A DNA stretch of 64,000 nucleotides, from NCBI GenBank assembly GCA_002311025.1, contig DBYY01000004.1, positions 6,212 to 70,211 on the forward strand, read 5' to 3'. The DNA comes from Candidatus Proelusimicrobium tauri. GTDB lineage: Bacteria > Elusimicrobiota > Elusimicrobia > Elusimicrobiales > Elusimicrobiaceae. Below are positions 50,391 through 59,794 of the stretch, piece after piece (the first letter of the stretch is position 1; each line of letters begins with the position of its first letter). A program made the translations under genes and the position numbers. The notes under the pieces were generated by a model that saw only the letters and a program-made list of their open reading frames with translations, had not been told where the DNA came from and made no database searches.

Positions 50391-51334
50391 AAAAGTTTTT
50401 ATTTCTTTTTTTATTTATAACTTTTGTTCCTTTTTGTTTTGCGCAGGAATTACCACAGAAAGAAGATAAAACCCCGCAAGAACAAAAGAAAATAGCGGAT
50501 TTCGCCTCTTATCAAGAGCCAGCAAAAGAAGTTTCCTTTGCAACTCCTTTTGATTTAACTATTAATTTACAAAAACCTGCTACTTTTGATACAAGTGAGC
50601 AAAAAGATTTTGAGATTATCAATATAAATGAGGAAGATCCTTCAAATATAGTTTTAACGCTCGTTCCGTTTACTTTAGGTATTTCCACTTTTACGGCAAA
50701 TTTGATTGATAGTAACGGCGAAGTTTTTACCTTGCCTGATTTGCCTTTAAACATTAAAAAACTTAAAACCAAATATGAAGGGCAAAAATTACTTGATATC
50801 AGAGGTCCGCATTTTGCCCATCTTTGGGTTTTATATTTGCTTTTATTCTTGCTTCTTTTAGCGGCGATAATTTATCTCATTTACCGTTTGCAGAAACGCA
50901 AGAAAAAAGCCATTGCCCTAAGAATTGCCGATCCTTATGCCGACACCACCAAAACGCCCGAAGAAATAGCCCTGAGCCAAATTGACAGTTTGTTGGTGCA
51001 AGATTTATGGGCAAGCGGTCAATATAAGATGTTCTATATTTTCCTAACGGATATTTTAAGAGATTATTTGACGGCCCGTTTTGGTTTTAAAGCACATCAT
51101 TACACTACAAGAGATTTGCTTAAATATATGAAAATGAGAGTAGATTTTAAATCCGAATTGGTAAGTCCGCTTGAAATCTTTTTAAAATCTTCAGACTTTG
51201 TTAAATTTGCAAAAGCCCTGCCTACGGTTGAGCAAAGGGATAGAAATATCAGCGATTTGCGCACAATTATTAAAGGTTGTGCTTTGCCTAAACCTGTGCC
51301 GGAGCAGACTAAAGAAGAGGGGGAAAAGAAATGA
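50387..51334 (+). CDS. Bat operon membrane protein (DUF4381-like)
   Basis: A 315-residue protein with a signal peptide ending CFAQ (residue 20), a beta-rich periplasmic part (about 40-135), one membrane segment (WVLYLLLFLLLLAAIIYLIY, about 145-165) and a cytoplasmic helical tail. This fits the small protein that sits between the DUF58 and BatA genes. It overlaps both neighbours by four bases. Function within the complex is unknown. Confidence 0.8.
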   Translation: MKKFLFLFLFITFVPFCFAQELPQKEDKTPQEQKKIADFASYQEPAKEVSFATPFDLTINLQKPATFDTSEQKDFEIININEEDPSNIVLTLVPFTLGISTFTANLIDSNGEVFTLPDLPLNIKKLKTKYEGQKLLDIRGPHFAHLWVLYLLLFLLLLAAIIYLIYRLQKRKKKAIALRIADPYADTTKTPEEIALSQIDSLLVQDLWASGQYKMFYIFLTDILRDYLTARFGFKAHHYTTRDLLKYMKMRVDFKSELVSPLEIFLKSSDFVKFAKALPTVEQRDRNISDLRTIIKGCALPKPVPEQTKEEGEKK

Positions 51335-52323
51335 CTTTTGAAAATCCTGTTTTTCTTTATCTGTTAGGACCTGTCTTTATCCTCTGTCTTTTAGGTGCTT
51401 TTTTAAAGAGCAATTTTATACCGAGAATAAAATATCCTTTACCTAAAGGTGTTAGAATAAAGGTTTCGCCTTTGTTTGCTTTTGCTAAATGGTTGCCGTA
51501 TATGTTAATTGTGGCAGCACTGGTTTTAATTATTATCGCGCTTGCCCGTCCGCAAAAACAAGGTAAAGCCGTAATACCGCCTGCTAAAGGTATAGACATA
51601 ATGATGACGGTTGATACTTCCGGCTCTATGTCTGCTTTGGATTTCCAGCCAAATCGTATGGGCGCGGCAAAACAAGCGGTTTTAGATTTTATAGATAAAC
51701 GTGCTACGGATAGAATAGGCGTTGTAGTTTTTGCCGATAGCGCTATGCTTCAATGTCCTTTAACTTTAGACTATTTTGCTATTGAAGAGTACGTCAAAAT
51801 GATTCACATAGGTATGCTCAAAAGTCCGGGTGGAACGGCTATCGGTGATGCTATTGCCGTTTCTACTTTACACTTAAAGGATAGTCCTACAAAGAGCAAA
51901 ATTATAGTGCTTGTTACAGATGGGGAATCGAATACCGGCACTTTAGACCCACTTTCCGCCGCTAAGGCTGCAAACGGTTATGGTATCAAGATTTATACCA
52001 TTGCAATTTCCGGCGAGGGCTTAATACAACAGCCGATTCAAACTTCTTTAGGAACACGAAAGATTACTTTTAAGGCAGATGATGTGGGCGAAGGACTTTT
52101 AAAAGAAATTGCCACTATCAGCGGCGGAGAATTCTTCCGTGCACGCAATAATGCAGAACTTAATGAGATATACAAAACTATCGATCAACTTGAAAAGACG
52201 GAATTTGAAAAAGCAATTCAAGTTAATTTTGAAGATGTTTATCAAAAATATTTAGTTTGGGCTTTGATTTTGTTAGTTTGCTCTTTTATTTTAGAAAAAT
52301 TTGTTTTTATAGAGGTGCCGTAA
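51331..52323 (+). CDS. batA: BatA-like von Willebrand factor A protein
   Basis: A 330-residue membrane protein. Two N-terminal membrane segments (about residues 8-23 and 55-73) precede a VWA domain with the intact MIDAS motif DTSGSMSALD; further metal-binding residues are TDGESNTG. A C-terminal membrane segment (about 305-322) completes the aerotolerance BatA layout. It overlaps the preceding gene by ATGA and the next by a TAATG junction. Confidence 0.9.
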   Translation: MTFENPVFLYLLGPVFILCLLGAFLKSNFIPRIKYPLPKGVRIKVSPLFAFAKWLPYMLIVAALVLIIIALARPQKQGKAVIPPAKGIDIMMTVDTSGSMSALDFQPNRMGAAKQAVLDFIDKRATDRIGVVVFADSAMLQCPLTLDYFAIEEYVKMIHIGMLKSPGGTAIGDAIAVSTLHLKDSPTKSKIIVLVTDGESNTGTLDPLSAAKAANGYGIKIYTIAISGEGLIQQPIQTSLGTRKITFKADDVGEGLLKEIATISGGEFFRARNNAELNEIYKTIDQLEKTEFEKAIQVNFEDVYQKYLVWALILLVCSFILEKFVFIEVP

Positions 52324-53348
52324 TGGAATTATTTGCTGATTTTAAAGTTTTTGCTTATTTATTTTTTACGGCGTTGCTGATTACGCTCTTATGGCTTTTG
52401 GGTATAAAGCGTAAAAATAAAATAATAAATTTGCTTTGGTCCAAGGCAAATTATAAACGCTTGATAGATCCTTCCTTAAAGGTAAGAAGAAAATTAAGAA
52501 ATATTTTCTTTTTACTGGGTCTTTTATTCTTGTTTATTGCTCTTGCTGGTCCTCAATGGGGAAGAGAAAAAACCGTTGCTTTCGCTACTTATTCTCAAGC
52601 GGTGATTGCTTTGGATGTTTCTAATTCAATGCTTGCCCAAGATTTTAAACCAAACAGACTTGAAAGTGCAAAAAGGATGATTAATATGCTTTTAAGCCAA
52701 AGTGCCGAGCAAAGACTTGGTTTAATTGCTTTTACTTCTAAGGCCTATTTACAATGCCCTATTACAACGGACACGCTTGCTCTTAAAAGTTTAACGAGTT
52801 CTTTTTCCACTGAAAATGTTCCCGTTCAGGGGACTTCTCTTTCTGCCGCACTGGAACTTGCCGCCCAAATGCTTGCGCCTTATAGCGGTAAAAAAGCAAT
52901 TGTTTTAATTACAGATGGGGAAGATCATTTCCCTCAAGATATTCAGCATGCGGTATCTATTTCAAGAGATCATGAAATAAATGTTATTGCCGTAGGTATC
53001 GGCAAGCCCGAAGGTGAACTTATCCCTATAAAAACAGCGCAAGGCAAGGAATATAAGAAAGATAAACAAGGCAATCCCATTTTAACTAAATTAAATGAGA
53101 AAGTCTTAAAAGACCTTGCCCAGCAAACAGGCGGTGTTTATATCCGTTATTCCGGCGAATTGAAAACCGCCGGCGATATTCTTGACCAACTTGACCACCT
53201 TGATAAAACGACTGACCAAAAAGCAAAATTGTTTAAGTATAAAAATCGTTATCAAATTGCTTTAGTTATTGCCTTACTGTTTTTGATAACCTCTATACTT
53301 ATCAGTCCAAGAAAGGTAAAATTTAAAAAAGGGGAGAGAAATGTCTAA
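52323..53348 (+). CDS. batB: BatB-like von Willebrand factor A protein
   Basis: A 341-residue protein with the same plan as BatA: two N-terminal membrane segments, a VWA domain with MIDAS DVSNSMLAQD and TDGEDH, and a C-terminal membrane segment. I choose ATG 52323, which shares one base with the batA stop and has AGAGGTG upstream; the longer frame from 52257 would overlap batA by 67 bases. It overlaps batC by eight bases. Confidence 0.9.
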   Translation: MELFADFKVFAYLFFTALLITLLWLLGIKRKNKIINLLWSKANYKRLIDPSLKVRRKLRNIFFLLGLLFLFIALAGPQWGREKTVAFATYSQAVIALDVSNSMLAQDFKPNRLESAKRMINMLLSQSAEQRLGLIAFTSKAYLQCPITTDTLALKSLTSSFSTENVPVQGTSLSAALELAAQMLAPYSGKKAIVLITDGEDHFPQDIQHAVSISRDHEINVIAVGIGKPEGELIPIKTAQGKEYKKDKQGNPILTKLNEKVLKDLAQQTGGVYIRYSGELKTAGDILDQLDHLDKTTDQKAKLFKYKNRYQIALVIALLFLITSILISPRKVKFKKGERNV

Positions 53349-54057
53349 ATATTTATTTTCACTTTTTCTGCTTTGTCCGCTTTTACTTAATGCCGGTGCA
53401 AATGCAGATTTAAAACTTGGTAATAAAGCCTATGCCCAAGATAAATACGGCGCAGCGTATGAGTATTATCAAAAAGCCGCTAATGCCGGTGCCGAACAAG
53501 GGGTATATAATAGTGGTGCGGCTCTTTATCGTTTGAAAGATTATGAGGGAGCAAGCAGACAGTATTTACAAGCCGCCAAAGACTATGAAAATAAAAATGA
53601 CCAACTTGTCCAAGATTCTTATTACAATGCGGCTAATGCCCAATATATGGATAATAAAACCGAAGAGGCCCTTTCAAGCGCAAGAAAAGCAATTATGCTT
53701 AATAGTAAAGATGAGGCTGCTATTCACAATATGCAATTCATGATTGAGCAATGTAAAAACGGTAGCCAGGACCAAAAAAATAAAGACGGTAAACAAAATT
53801 CCCCGCAGGATAATCAAGATAATAGCCAAGATCAAAATCAAAGTGGCAATAATGAGCAAGATAAACAAAATCAGGATCAGCAAGAACAAGAAGATAAGCA
53901 ACAAGAGCAGGAAGATAAAGATAAATTAAGTCAGCAACAGGCGCAAGATATTTTAAAAATGCTCGGCGAAGGGGAAAAGAAAAACAGTCCTCCGCCTCTA
54001 CAAGGTAATGCCGGCAAAAATAAGAACAATGAAACACAAGTGGAGAAAGATTGGTAA
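53341..54057 (+). CDS. batC: BatC-like TPR protein with Q/N/D/K-rich tail
   Basis: A 238-residue exported protein. After a signal peptide (residues 1-20) there are about three TPR-type repeats (25-135), with alanine and tyrosine at the usual places. Residues about 135-205 are low-complexity, made nearly only of Gln, Asn, Asp, Lys and Glu. A helical end (QAQDILKMLGEGEKK) is the common BatC C-terminus. The tail is likely disordered. It overlaps batB by eight bases and batD by one. Confidence 0.85.
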   Translation: MSKYLFSLFLLCPLLLNAGANADLKLGNKAYAQDKYGAAYEYYQKAANAGAEQGVYNSGAALYRLKDYEGASRQYLQAAKDYENKNDQLVQDSYYNAANAQYMDNKTEEALSSARKAIMLNSKDEAAIHNMQFMIEQCKNGSQDQKNKDGKQNSPQDNQDNSQDQNQSGNNEQDKQNQDQQEQEDKQQEQEDKDKLSQQQAQDILKMLGEGEKKNSPPPLQGNAGKNKNNETQVEKDW

Positions 54058-55910
54058 TGCCTTTTAAAAAAATAATTTTATTTATTTGCTTCTTATTTTC
54101 TTATATAAGTGTTTTTGCCCAGACACAAGTTTATGTAAGGGTGGATAAAACTTATGTGGAAGTTAAAGAAGAAATAAGTTTAACTTTAAGTGTTTCCAGT
54201 GATTCTACGGATATAAAAAGTCCGACTATGCCTTCTTTGCCTAATTTCAATATATATTCTTCCGGTCAATCTCGTAATGTTTCTATGATAAACGGCAAAG
54301 TAAGTGTTAATGTTCGTTTTAATTATATTCTTTCTCCGCGTTTTGCCGGCAAAAGCACCATAGCACCTTTTACGATAGAAGTTGGTAATAAAATTTATAA
54401 AACCGAGCCGATAGATATTGAAGTTTACCGCGCCGGTCAAAGTAATGCTTCCTCTAATAATGCAAATCAAAATTCTGCTTATGCCGGTGCCGTTGCCTAT
54501 AAGGATAAAATTAAAAATACAAATAAAAAGGCAAATACTTCTTCCACAAATACTAAGCAAACAAATACAGCAAATATCCCGCAAAGGCAACAACTGCCTG
54601 CTTTCTTTATGACTGCCCATGCTGATAAAAAAGAGGCCTACTTAAATGAACAAATTGATTTAAGAATAAGATTTTATCAAAGCCAAAGTACTTTTGGCAA
54701 TCCTCAATATGACAGACCCAAAATGGAAGGGTTTATCTTTGAAGATATAAAAACAAATCAAGGTTATGAAACGCTTGCCGGTGTTAAATATCACTATATA
54801 GAATTTGTAACAGCCCTATTCGGTATTTTACCTGGCAAAGCGACTATCGGTGCTGCAAAAGTGGATTATGTCCCTTCAAACGGTGTTATGGAGGCCTTTG
54901 ATATGTTCTTTAGTTCCTCTTCAAAGCCAAAAACCGTTGATACAGACCCCATTGATATTATAATTAAACCCTTGCCTCAAGAGGGCAAAACTTCCGCCTT
55001 TAGCGGTGCGGTAGGGAGCAATTTTAAAATTGAAACCAGTGTGGATAAACCAACACTTTTTGCGGGGGACACTTTGGTTTTAAAAACAGTAATCAGCGGA
55101 GTTGGCAATATGCGCTCTATTGATGCTTTGCCACCGCTTGATTTAGGCCCTTCTTTTAGAATTTATGATTCTACTTCTTCTTCAAACAGTAAAATAACCG
55201 AAGGTAAATTAGGCGGGACAAAAGAGTTCCAAACAATTATTGTTCCAAGAACTTCCGGCAATTTTTCCATACCGGCATTTAAACTGCAGTATTTTAACCC
55301 CGAAAAAAATGCTTATGAAACTGTTTCAAGTCAAGAGATTCCTCTAAAAGTTTTACCCGCTAAAGAAGATCAGCAGGAAAATTCCGTTCAGTTCTTTTCT
55401 CAAGAAAATGCTCCGCAAGGCAAAAGAGTGGAAAAAATTTCAAGTGATATTTATTATTTGAAAAACGAAGGGATATCTCCGTTGACAAAAACTTTAACCG
55501 CAGTTAAAGAGTTAGGAAAATATAATTATCTTTTATTTGTTGTTATAGGTTTAGCGCTTTTAATCAGTTTTTTAAAGAAGGGCGAAATTGAATTCTTCTC
55601 AAGCCAAAAGACCTATTTGAGAGCAAGAAGAAAAATTTCCAAAGCCCAAACAATGAATGATATCGCGCCTGCTTTACAAGAGTATTTAAGTGCAAAACAA
55701 GGGCAGGCACTTGGTATAACTACCGTTGCCCAAAGTGCCAAAAATCTTAAACTTGAACTATCCACAAGCACGCTTTTAAATTCTTTCTGGCAGGAACTTG
55801 AAATGCTTAAATATGCTCCCGCCGATACTCTTAAAAATACCGTCGCTTTAAAACAAAGCGTTCAAAAGGCTTTGAACTTGCTTAAACAAATTGAAAAGGA
55901 GGTTAAATAA
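54057..55910 (+). CDS. batD: BatD-like protein
   Basis: A 617-residue membrane-anchored periplasmic protein. A signal peptide (1-23, ending VFAQ) is followed by several beta-sandwich domains (YVRVDKTYVEVKEEISLTL, and QLPAFFMTAHADKKEAYLNE), a Ser/Asn/Thr-rich linker near residue 125-175, and a C-terminal membrane segment (about residues 485-503), then a cytoplasmic helical tail. I start at ATG 54057, which overlaps the batC stop in TAATG, instead of a TTG at 54051. This is the oxygen-tolerance BatD family. Confidence 0.85.
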   Translation: MPFKKIILFICFLFSYISVFAQTQVYVRVDKTYVEVKEEISLTLSVSSDSTDIKSPTMPSLPNFNIYSSGQSRNVSMINGKVSVNVRFNYILSPRFAGKSTIAPFTIEVGNKIYKTEPIDIEVYRAGQSNASSNNANQNSAYAGAVAYKDKIKNTNKKANTSSTNTKQTNTANIPQRQQLPAFFMTAHADKKEAYLNEQIDLRIRFYQSQSTFGNPQYDRPKMEGFIFEDIKTNQGYETLAGVKYHYIEFVTALFGILPGKATIGAAKVDYVPSNGVMEAFDMFFSSSSKPKTVDTDPIDIIIKPLPQEGKTSAFSGAVGSNFKIETSVDKPTLFAGDTLVLKTVISGVGNMRSIDALPPLDLGPSFRIYDSTSSSNSKITEGKLGGTKEFQTIIVPRTSGNFSIPAFKLQYFNPEKNAYETVSSQEIPLKVLPAKEDQQENSVQFFSQENAPQGKRVEKISSDIYYLKNEGISPLTKTLTAVKELGKYNYLLFVVIGLALLISFLKKGEIEFFSSQKTYLRARRKISKAQTMNDIAPALQEYLSAKQGQALGITTVAQSAKNLKLELSTSTLLNSFWQELEMLKYAPADTLKNTVALKQSVQKALNLLKQIEKEVK

Positions 55911-55911
55911 A

Positions 55912-56649
55912 ATGGCTAAACTTTTAAAGAAATTAACTTTACTTATCTTTGTTTTTGCTTTAATTTGTCCTTTGCTTTTTGCGCAGGAAAGTGAGGCACA
56001 AAAGGCCTATAATCAAGGGGATTATTTGCAGGCGGCGCAACTTTATCAAGAGCAGTTGCAAAATACATCTAAGCCTAGTGCCGCGCTTTATTATAATTTG
56101 GCAAACAGTTATTATAAACTGGGTTTAACGCCCAAAGCACTTGCGAATTATTATAGGGCTTGGCGTTTAAATCCGCGTGATAAAGACATCCGCCATAATC
56201 TTACTTTTGTTATGGCGCAAAATGTCCAAAGTCTTATCCCTAGCGATGTGCCGGAATCTGCTTTTAATTTATTTTTCTACTTATCTATAATAGAACTGGA
56301 AGGTCTTTTGTGGTTGCTCGGTTGGCTTTTTGCTTTGGTTTTAATTCTTGTTTTGATAACCAGTAATAAGAAATTAAGACAAATTCTAATTCTAACAACA
56401 ATTTGTATAGGTTTAGTAGGTGTTTGGTATTGGGTAAGACTTCCTTTTGATACAAAACCTTTAGCCGTTGTAAATAAAACCAAAGCCGAAGTCCGCAGCG
56501 GTCCGGGTGAAAATTTCCCCGTCAATTTAAGTGTCCCGCGCAATCATATTGTGGAGATTGAAGACAGAAAAGGCCAGTGGTCGCAAATTTTAATACCTTC
56601 CGAAAATACTCAAGGTTGGATTTTAAAAGAAGATTTAGAGGAGATATAA
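55912..56649 (+). CDS. batE: BatE-like TPR and SH3 protein
   Basis: A 245-residue protein with an N-terminal signal anchor, two TPR repeats (about residues 25-95), two membrane segments (about 130-155 and 160-178) and a C-terminal SH3-like domain (VVNKTKAEVRSGPGENFP...). SH3 domains of this kind bind cell wall or peptides. ATG 55912 has AAGGAGG upstream; the longer frame from 55891 would run into batD. It is the last Bat gene, one base before gmhA. Confidence 0.85.
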   Translation: MAKLLKKLTLLIFVFALICPLLFAQESEAQKAYNQGDYLQAAQLYQEQLQNTSKPSAALYYNLANSYYKLGLTPKALANYYRAWRLNPRDKDIRHNLTFVMAQNVQSLIPSDVPESAFNLFFYLSIIELEGLLWLLGWLFALVLILVLITSNKKLRQILILTTICIGLVGVWYWVRLPFDTKPLAVVNKTKAEVRSGPGENFPVNLSVPRNHIVEIEDRKGQWSQILIPSENTQGWILKEDLEEI

Positions 56650-56650
56650 A

Positions 56651-57211
56651 ATGTTTACAAAAAAGGAAACGCAGGAATTAATAGAAGTTTTAACTTATGT
56701 CGGAGATAATTTAGGTCCGCAAATTGAAACACTTGCCAAACAAATTACGGAATGTTTTAAAAAAGGCGGTAAAGTTATTTTAATGGGTAACGGCGGTAGC
56801 GCAGGTGATGCCCAGCATATTGCGGCAGAATTCGTAGGTAGATATAAAAAAGAGCGCAAATCCTATCCTGCCCTTGCTTTAAATACAAATACATCTTCTC
56901 TAACGGCTATCGGTAATGATTACGGCTATGATGTTTCCTTTTCGCGCCAAGTGGAAGGTTTGGCCAAAGCAGGTGATGTCGTTATTGGTATTTCCACTTC
57001 CGGCAATAGCAAAAATGTTTATAAAGCGCTTGAACTTGCCAAAGAAAAAGGTTGCTATACGGCAGCATTTTTGGGTAAAGACGGGGGAACAATAAAAGAT
57101 ATTGTAGATTTAGCAATAATTGTTCGCTCTAACAATACACCGCGCATACAAGAATGTCATATCTTTATCGGTCACACCGTTTGTGAACTTGTTGATAAGG
57201 AGTTAAACTAA
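56651..57211 (+). CDS. gmhA: Sedoheptulose-7-phosphate isomerase
   Basis: A 186-residue SIS-domain isomerase that makes heptose-7-phosphate for LPS core heptose. LMGNGGSAGDAQHIAAEFVG near residue 50 is the family signature, and SLTAIGNDYG and GISTSGNSKN follow. The C-terminal ECHIFIGHTVCELVD holds the expected metal ligand. It suggests an LPS-type outer membrane. It lies one base after batE and one base before rpiB, so it is probably in the same transcript. Supporting heptose genes are not in the window. Confidence 0.93.
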   Translation: MFTKKETQELIEVLTYVGDNLGPQIETLAKQITECFKKGGKVILMGNGGSAGDAQHIAAEFVGRYKKERKSYPALALNTNTSSLTAIGNDYGYDVSFSRQVEGLAKAGDVVIGISTSGNSKNVYKALELAKEKGCYTAAFLGKDGGTIKDIVDLAIIVRSNNTPRIQECHIFIGHTVCELVDKELN

Positions 57212-57212
57212 T

Positions 57213-57668
57213 ATGAAAATTGCACTTGGCTGCGACCACGCAGGTTTTGCCATAAAAGATTTAGTTAAAAAAACTATTGAAGATTTCGGGGCTGAGGTTT
57301 TGGATTTCGGCACTTTTTCTACCGATAGTGTTGATTATCCCGATTATGCCTCTAAAGTTGCTTTGGCTGTTTCTAAAGGCGAGGCGGATAAAGGCATTTT
57401 AATTTGCGGTAGCGGTATCGGCGTTTGCATTACGGCAAATAAATTTAAGGGTGCGCGCGCTTCTATTGCGCACGATATTTACAGTGCCGAACAGGGCGTT
57501 TTACACGATAATATGAACATTTTATGTCTTGGTGCGCGCGTAATTAAGCCCGAACTTGCGCCTGATTTAGTTAAGGCCTTTTTAAAAGCAGATTTCCAAA
57601 AAGACGAAGAACGCCACGCTCGCCGTTGCGGCAAAGTTCTTGCCTTTGAGCAAAAAAATTTTAAATAA
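57213..57668 (+). CDS. rpiB: Ribose-5-phosphate isomerase B
   Basis: A 151-residue RpiB/LacAB-type isomerase that interconverts ribose 5-phosphate and ribulose 5-phosphate. ALGCDHAGFAIK opens the protein, and ILICGSGIGVCITANK contains the conserved catalytic cysteine. RHARRCGKV carries the substrate-binding His/Arg. It follows gmhA closely; both act on pentose or heptose phosphates. A strong terminator follows. Confidence 0.96.
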   Translation: MKIALGCDHAGFAIKDLVKKTIEDFGAEVLDFGTFSTDSVDYPDYASKVALAVSKGEADKGILICGSGIGVCITANKFKGARASIAHDIYSAEQGVLHDNMNILCLGARVIKPELAPDLVKAFLKADFQKDEERHARRCGKVLAFEQKNFK

Positions 57669-57686
57669 ACAGAAATATTGAAAAAT

Positions 57687-57724
57687 AAAAACTCCTCTTT
57701 GTTTTTATAAAAGGGGAGTTTTTT
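57687..57724. terminator. Terminator between rpiB and rdgB
   Basis: AACTCCTCTT (57690-57699) pairs with AAGGGGAGTT (57711-57720), one G-U, loop of about 11 bases; A-run left and T-run right make it work in both directions. Confidence 0.85.
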
Positions 57725-57733
57725 ATGTGAAAA

Positions 57734-58339
57734 TTACAAATTTTTTAATATCGGAACAATTTGGCTAAAAGCGTGACCGCGGTGGCTGATTTTATTTTTT
57801 TCTTCCGTCGTCAAAGAAGCCATTGTTTTGCCAAGTTCTTTAACTTCAAAAATGGGGTCATAGCCAAAACCTTGCGTGCCAAAATAATCTTGGGTAATAT
57901 AGCCTTCTACCGCGCCTTCTTTAATAAAAATTTCTCCGCCGGGTAAAGCAAGAATGCAAATTGTTTTAAAACGCGCAGTCCTTTTTTCTTTTGGCAAATT
58001 TTCAAGTTCTTTTAAAAGTTTTATATTGTTGGCCGCGTAATCTGCCCTATCTTTAAAAGCATAACGCGCACTAAAAACGCCCGGTGCGCCGTTAAGAGCG
58101 TCAACCATTAAGCCCGTATCATCGGCAAGGGTGGCTAGGCCCGTCTGCTCTAGCCCGCTTTTTGCTTTTATTATGGCATTTTCTTTAAGAGTTAAAGCCG
58201 TTTCTTCCGGCTGTATAAGAGTGGGAAAATCTAAAAAAGTAAAATATTCAAACTTTTCGCCTTTATTATTTTCTGTCGGTAAAATTTTCAATAATTCTTC
58301 TTTTTTATGTTTGTTGGCGGTGGCAATAAAAATTTTCAT
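57734..58339 (-). CDS. rdgB: XTP/dITP diphosphatase
   Basis: A 201-residue Ham1/RdgB hydrolase that removes non-canonical purine triphosphates. Motifs are FIATANKHKKEELLKIL at the start, LADDTGLMVDALNGAPGVFSARY in the middle (quoted in part: DDTGLMVDAL) and GFGYDPIFEV. SHRGHAF closes the family pattern. Length is typical. It overlaps nth by four bases, pairing nucleotide-pool cleaning with base excision repair. Confidence 0.95.
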   Translation of the reverse strand: MKIFIATANKHKKEELLKILPTENNKGEKFEYFTFLDFPTLIQPEETALTLKENAIIKAKSGLEQTGLATLADDTGLMVDALNGAPGVFSARYAFKDRADYAANNIKLLKELENLPKEKRTARFKTICILALPGGEIFIKEGAVEGYITQDYFGTQGFGYDPIFEVKELGKTMASLTTEEKNKISHRGHAFSQIVPILKNL

Positions 58340-58998
58340 TTTTTATTTTCCTTTTTCAAAACGACTCCGTTTCTCGGGCAAAGTTTATTTAAGGTGCAAG
58401 TGGCACATTCTGGCTTTCTTGCGTCGCAAGGGCCTCTGCCGTGCCAAATAAGGGCGTGGCTTATCCAATGCCAATATTTTTTATCAAGCATTTTCATTAA
58501 ATCTTGTTCTATTTTTAAGGGCTCTGTATTTTTTGTTAAACCAAGTCTAAAAGAAAGGCGTTTAACATGGGTATCAACCACAATGCCTTCATCAATGCCG
58601 TAAAAATCGCCCAAAACAACATTTGCCGTTTTGCGTGCGACACCGCGCAAAGTTAAAAGTTCAGCCATAGTTTTAGGCACCTCACAGTTAAAATCGCTCA
58701 CAAGTTTTTTAGAGGTTTCCAAAATGCTTTTTGCTTTTGCGTGATAAAAGCCCGTTGATTTAATAATAGTTTCAATATCTTCAATATCCGCTTTTGCCAT
58801 TTTCTCGGGCGTTGGATATTTTTTAAATAAAACAGGGGTAACTTTATTTACTCGTTCGTCTGTGCATTGGGCCGATAAAATAACCGCTACCAAAAGTTGA
58901 TAAGCACTGTTATTATAGATAAGCGCGGTTTTTGTTTTTGGATATAATTTCTTTAATTCTTTTAAAAGTTCAGGCAATTTTTCTTTTTTTAAAAGCAT
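58336..58998 (-). CDS. nth: Endonuclease III
   Basis: A 220-residue DNA glycosylase/AP lyase for oxidised pyrimidines. LRGVARKTANVVL is the helix-hairpin-helix with the catalytic lysine, and VVDTHVKRLS has the catalytic aspartate. CDARKPECATCTLNKLC gives the C-x6-C-x2-C-x5-C [4Fe-4S] cluster. The 29-base overlap with znuB is larger than usual, but AGGTG lies just upstream of the ATG and there is no better internal start. Confidence 0.96.
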   Translation of the reverse strand: MLLKKEKLPELLKELKKLYPKTKTALIYNNSAYQLLVAVILSAQCTDERVNKVTPVLFKKYPTPEKMAKADIEDIETIIKSTGFYHAKAKSILETSKKLVSDFNCEVPKTMAELLTLRGVARKTANVVLGDFYGIDEGIVVDTHVKRLSFRLGLTKNTEPLKIEQDLMKMLDKKYWHWISHALIWHGRGPCDARKPECATCTLNKLCPRNGVVLKKENKK

Positions 58999-59794
58999 AT
59001 TTTACACCTAGTATTATAAATAAAATTAACAAATTGATTAAAATTATTACCGCCCCGCTCGGCAAATTAAGTAGGAAGGAAAAATATATTCCAAGAATAA
59101 TACTTGAACAGGAAAATAGACAAGAATAAATAAGAGTTTTCTTAAAGGAATTTGCGATTTGCAAAGCCGCGCTCGGCGGAACAATAATTAAAGCCGAAAC
59201 AAGCATTATACCGACCGCTTTTAAAGCAATAACAATACAAGCCGCGCTGAAAACAATTAAAAGTGTATTTATTTTATCCGTATTTACACCGGCGGTTTTA
59301 GCAAAGTTTTCATCAAAAGTCATAGCCACAAGTTCGTGGTAATAATAAGAAATTAAAATTAAACTTAACACGGCAAGTACGGCAGCAAGCAAAACTTCCG
59401 CTTGGGAAATTGTTAAAATACTGCCAAACAAAAATCCCATTAAATCGACATTAAAACCGCCGGCAAGGGCAGCAATAATCAAACCAAGCGCAATCCCCAG
59501 TGCGCTTATAATGCCAAGTGCGCTATCGGCGTAAATTTTCTCGTTTTTAGTTAACTTTATTATACCAAGCGCGCTTAAAATAACCACCGGCAAAGCAACA
59601 AATAAAGGACTTGTTTTTGTAAGAAAACCGATAGAAACACCGCTTAAAGCAACATGGCTTAAACTATCGCCCATCAAACTTAAACGCTTTAATACAAGAA
59701 AAGTACCGATAAGCGAAGTAAAAATTGCAATCAATAAACCGCCCAAAATCGCTTGCCAAATAAAAGAGTAGGAAAAAAGTTCAAAAGGGTTCAT
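58970..59794 (-). CDS. znuB: Zinc/manganese ABC transporter permease
   Basis: A 274-residue ABC-3 family permease with about eight membrane segments. GTFLVLKRLSLMGDSLSHVA (near residue 30) and the later region VKAVGIMLVSALIIVPPSAA are typical. With ZnuA and ZnuC it would import zinc or manganese. It overlaps znuC by four bases and nth by 29. Metal specificity is not determined by the permease sequence. Confidence 0.92.
   Translation of the reverse strand: MNPFELFSYSFIWQAILGGLLIAIFTSLIGTFLVLKRLSLMGDSLSHVALSGVSIGFLTKTSPLFVALPVVILSALGIIKLTKNEKIYADSALGIISALGIALGLIIAALAGGFNVDLMGFLFGSILTISQAEVLLAAVLAVLSLILISYYYHELVAMTFDENFAKTAGVNTDKINTLLIVFSAACIVIALKAVGIMLVSALIIVPPSAALQIANSFKKTLIYSCLFSCSSIILGIYFSFLLNLPSGAVIILINLLILFIILGVKYAFKKRKIA

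Noticed and set aside
53674..54037. Long minus-strand ORFs opposite batC
   Set aside because: They are shadows of the Gln/Asn/Lys-rich tail of batC; their hydrophobic or Tyr-rich sequence is a by-product of that composition.
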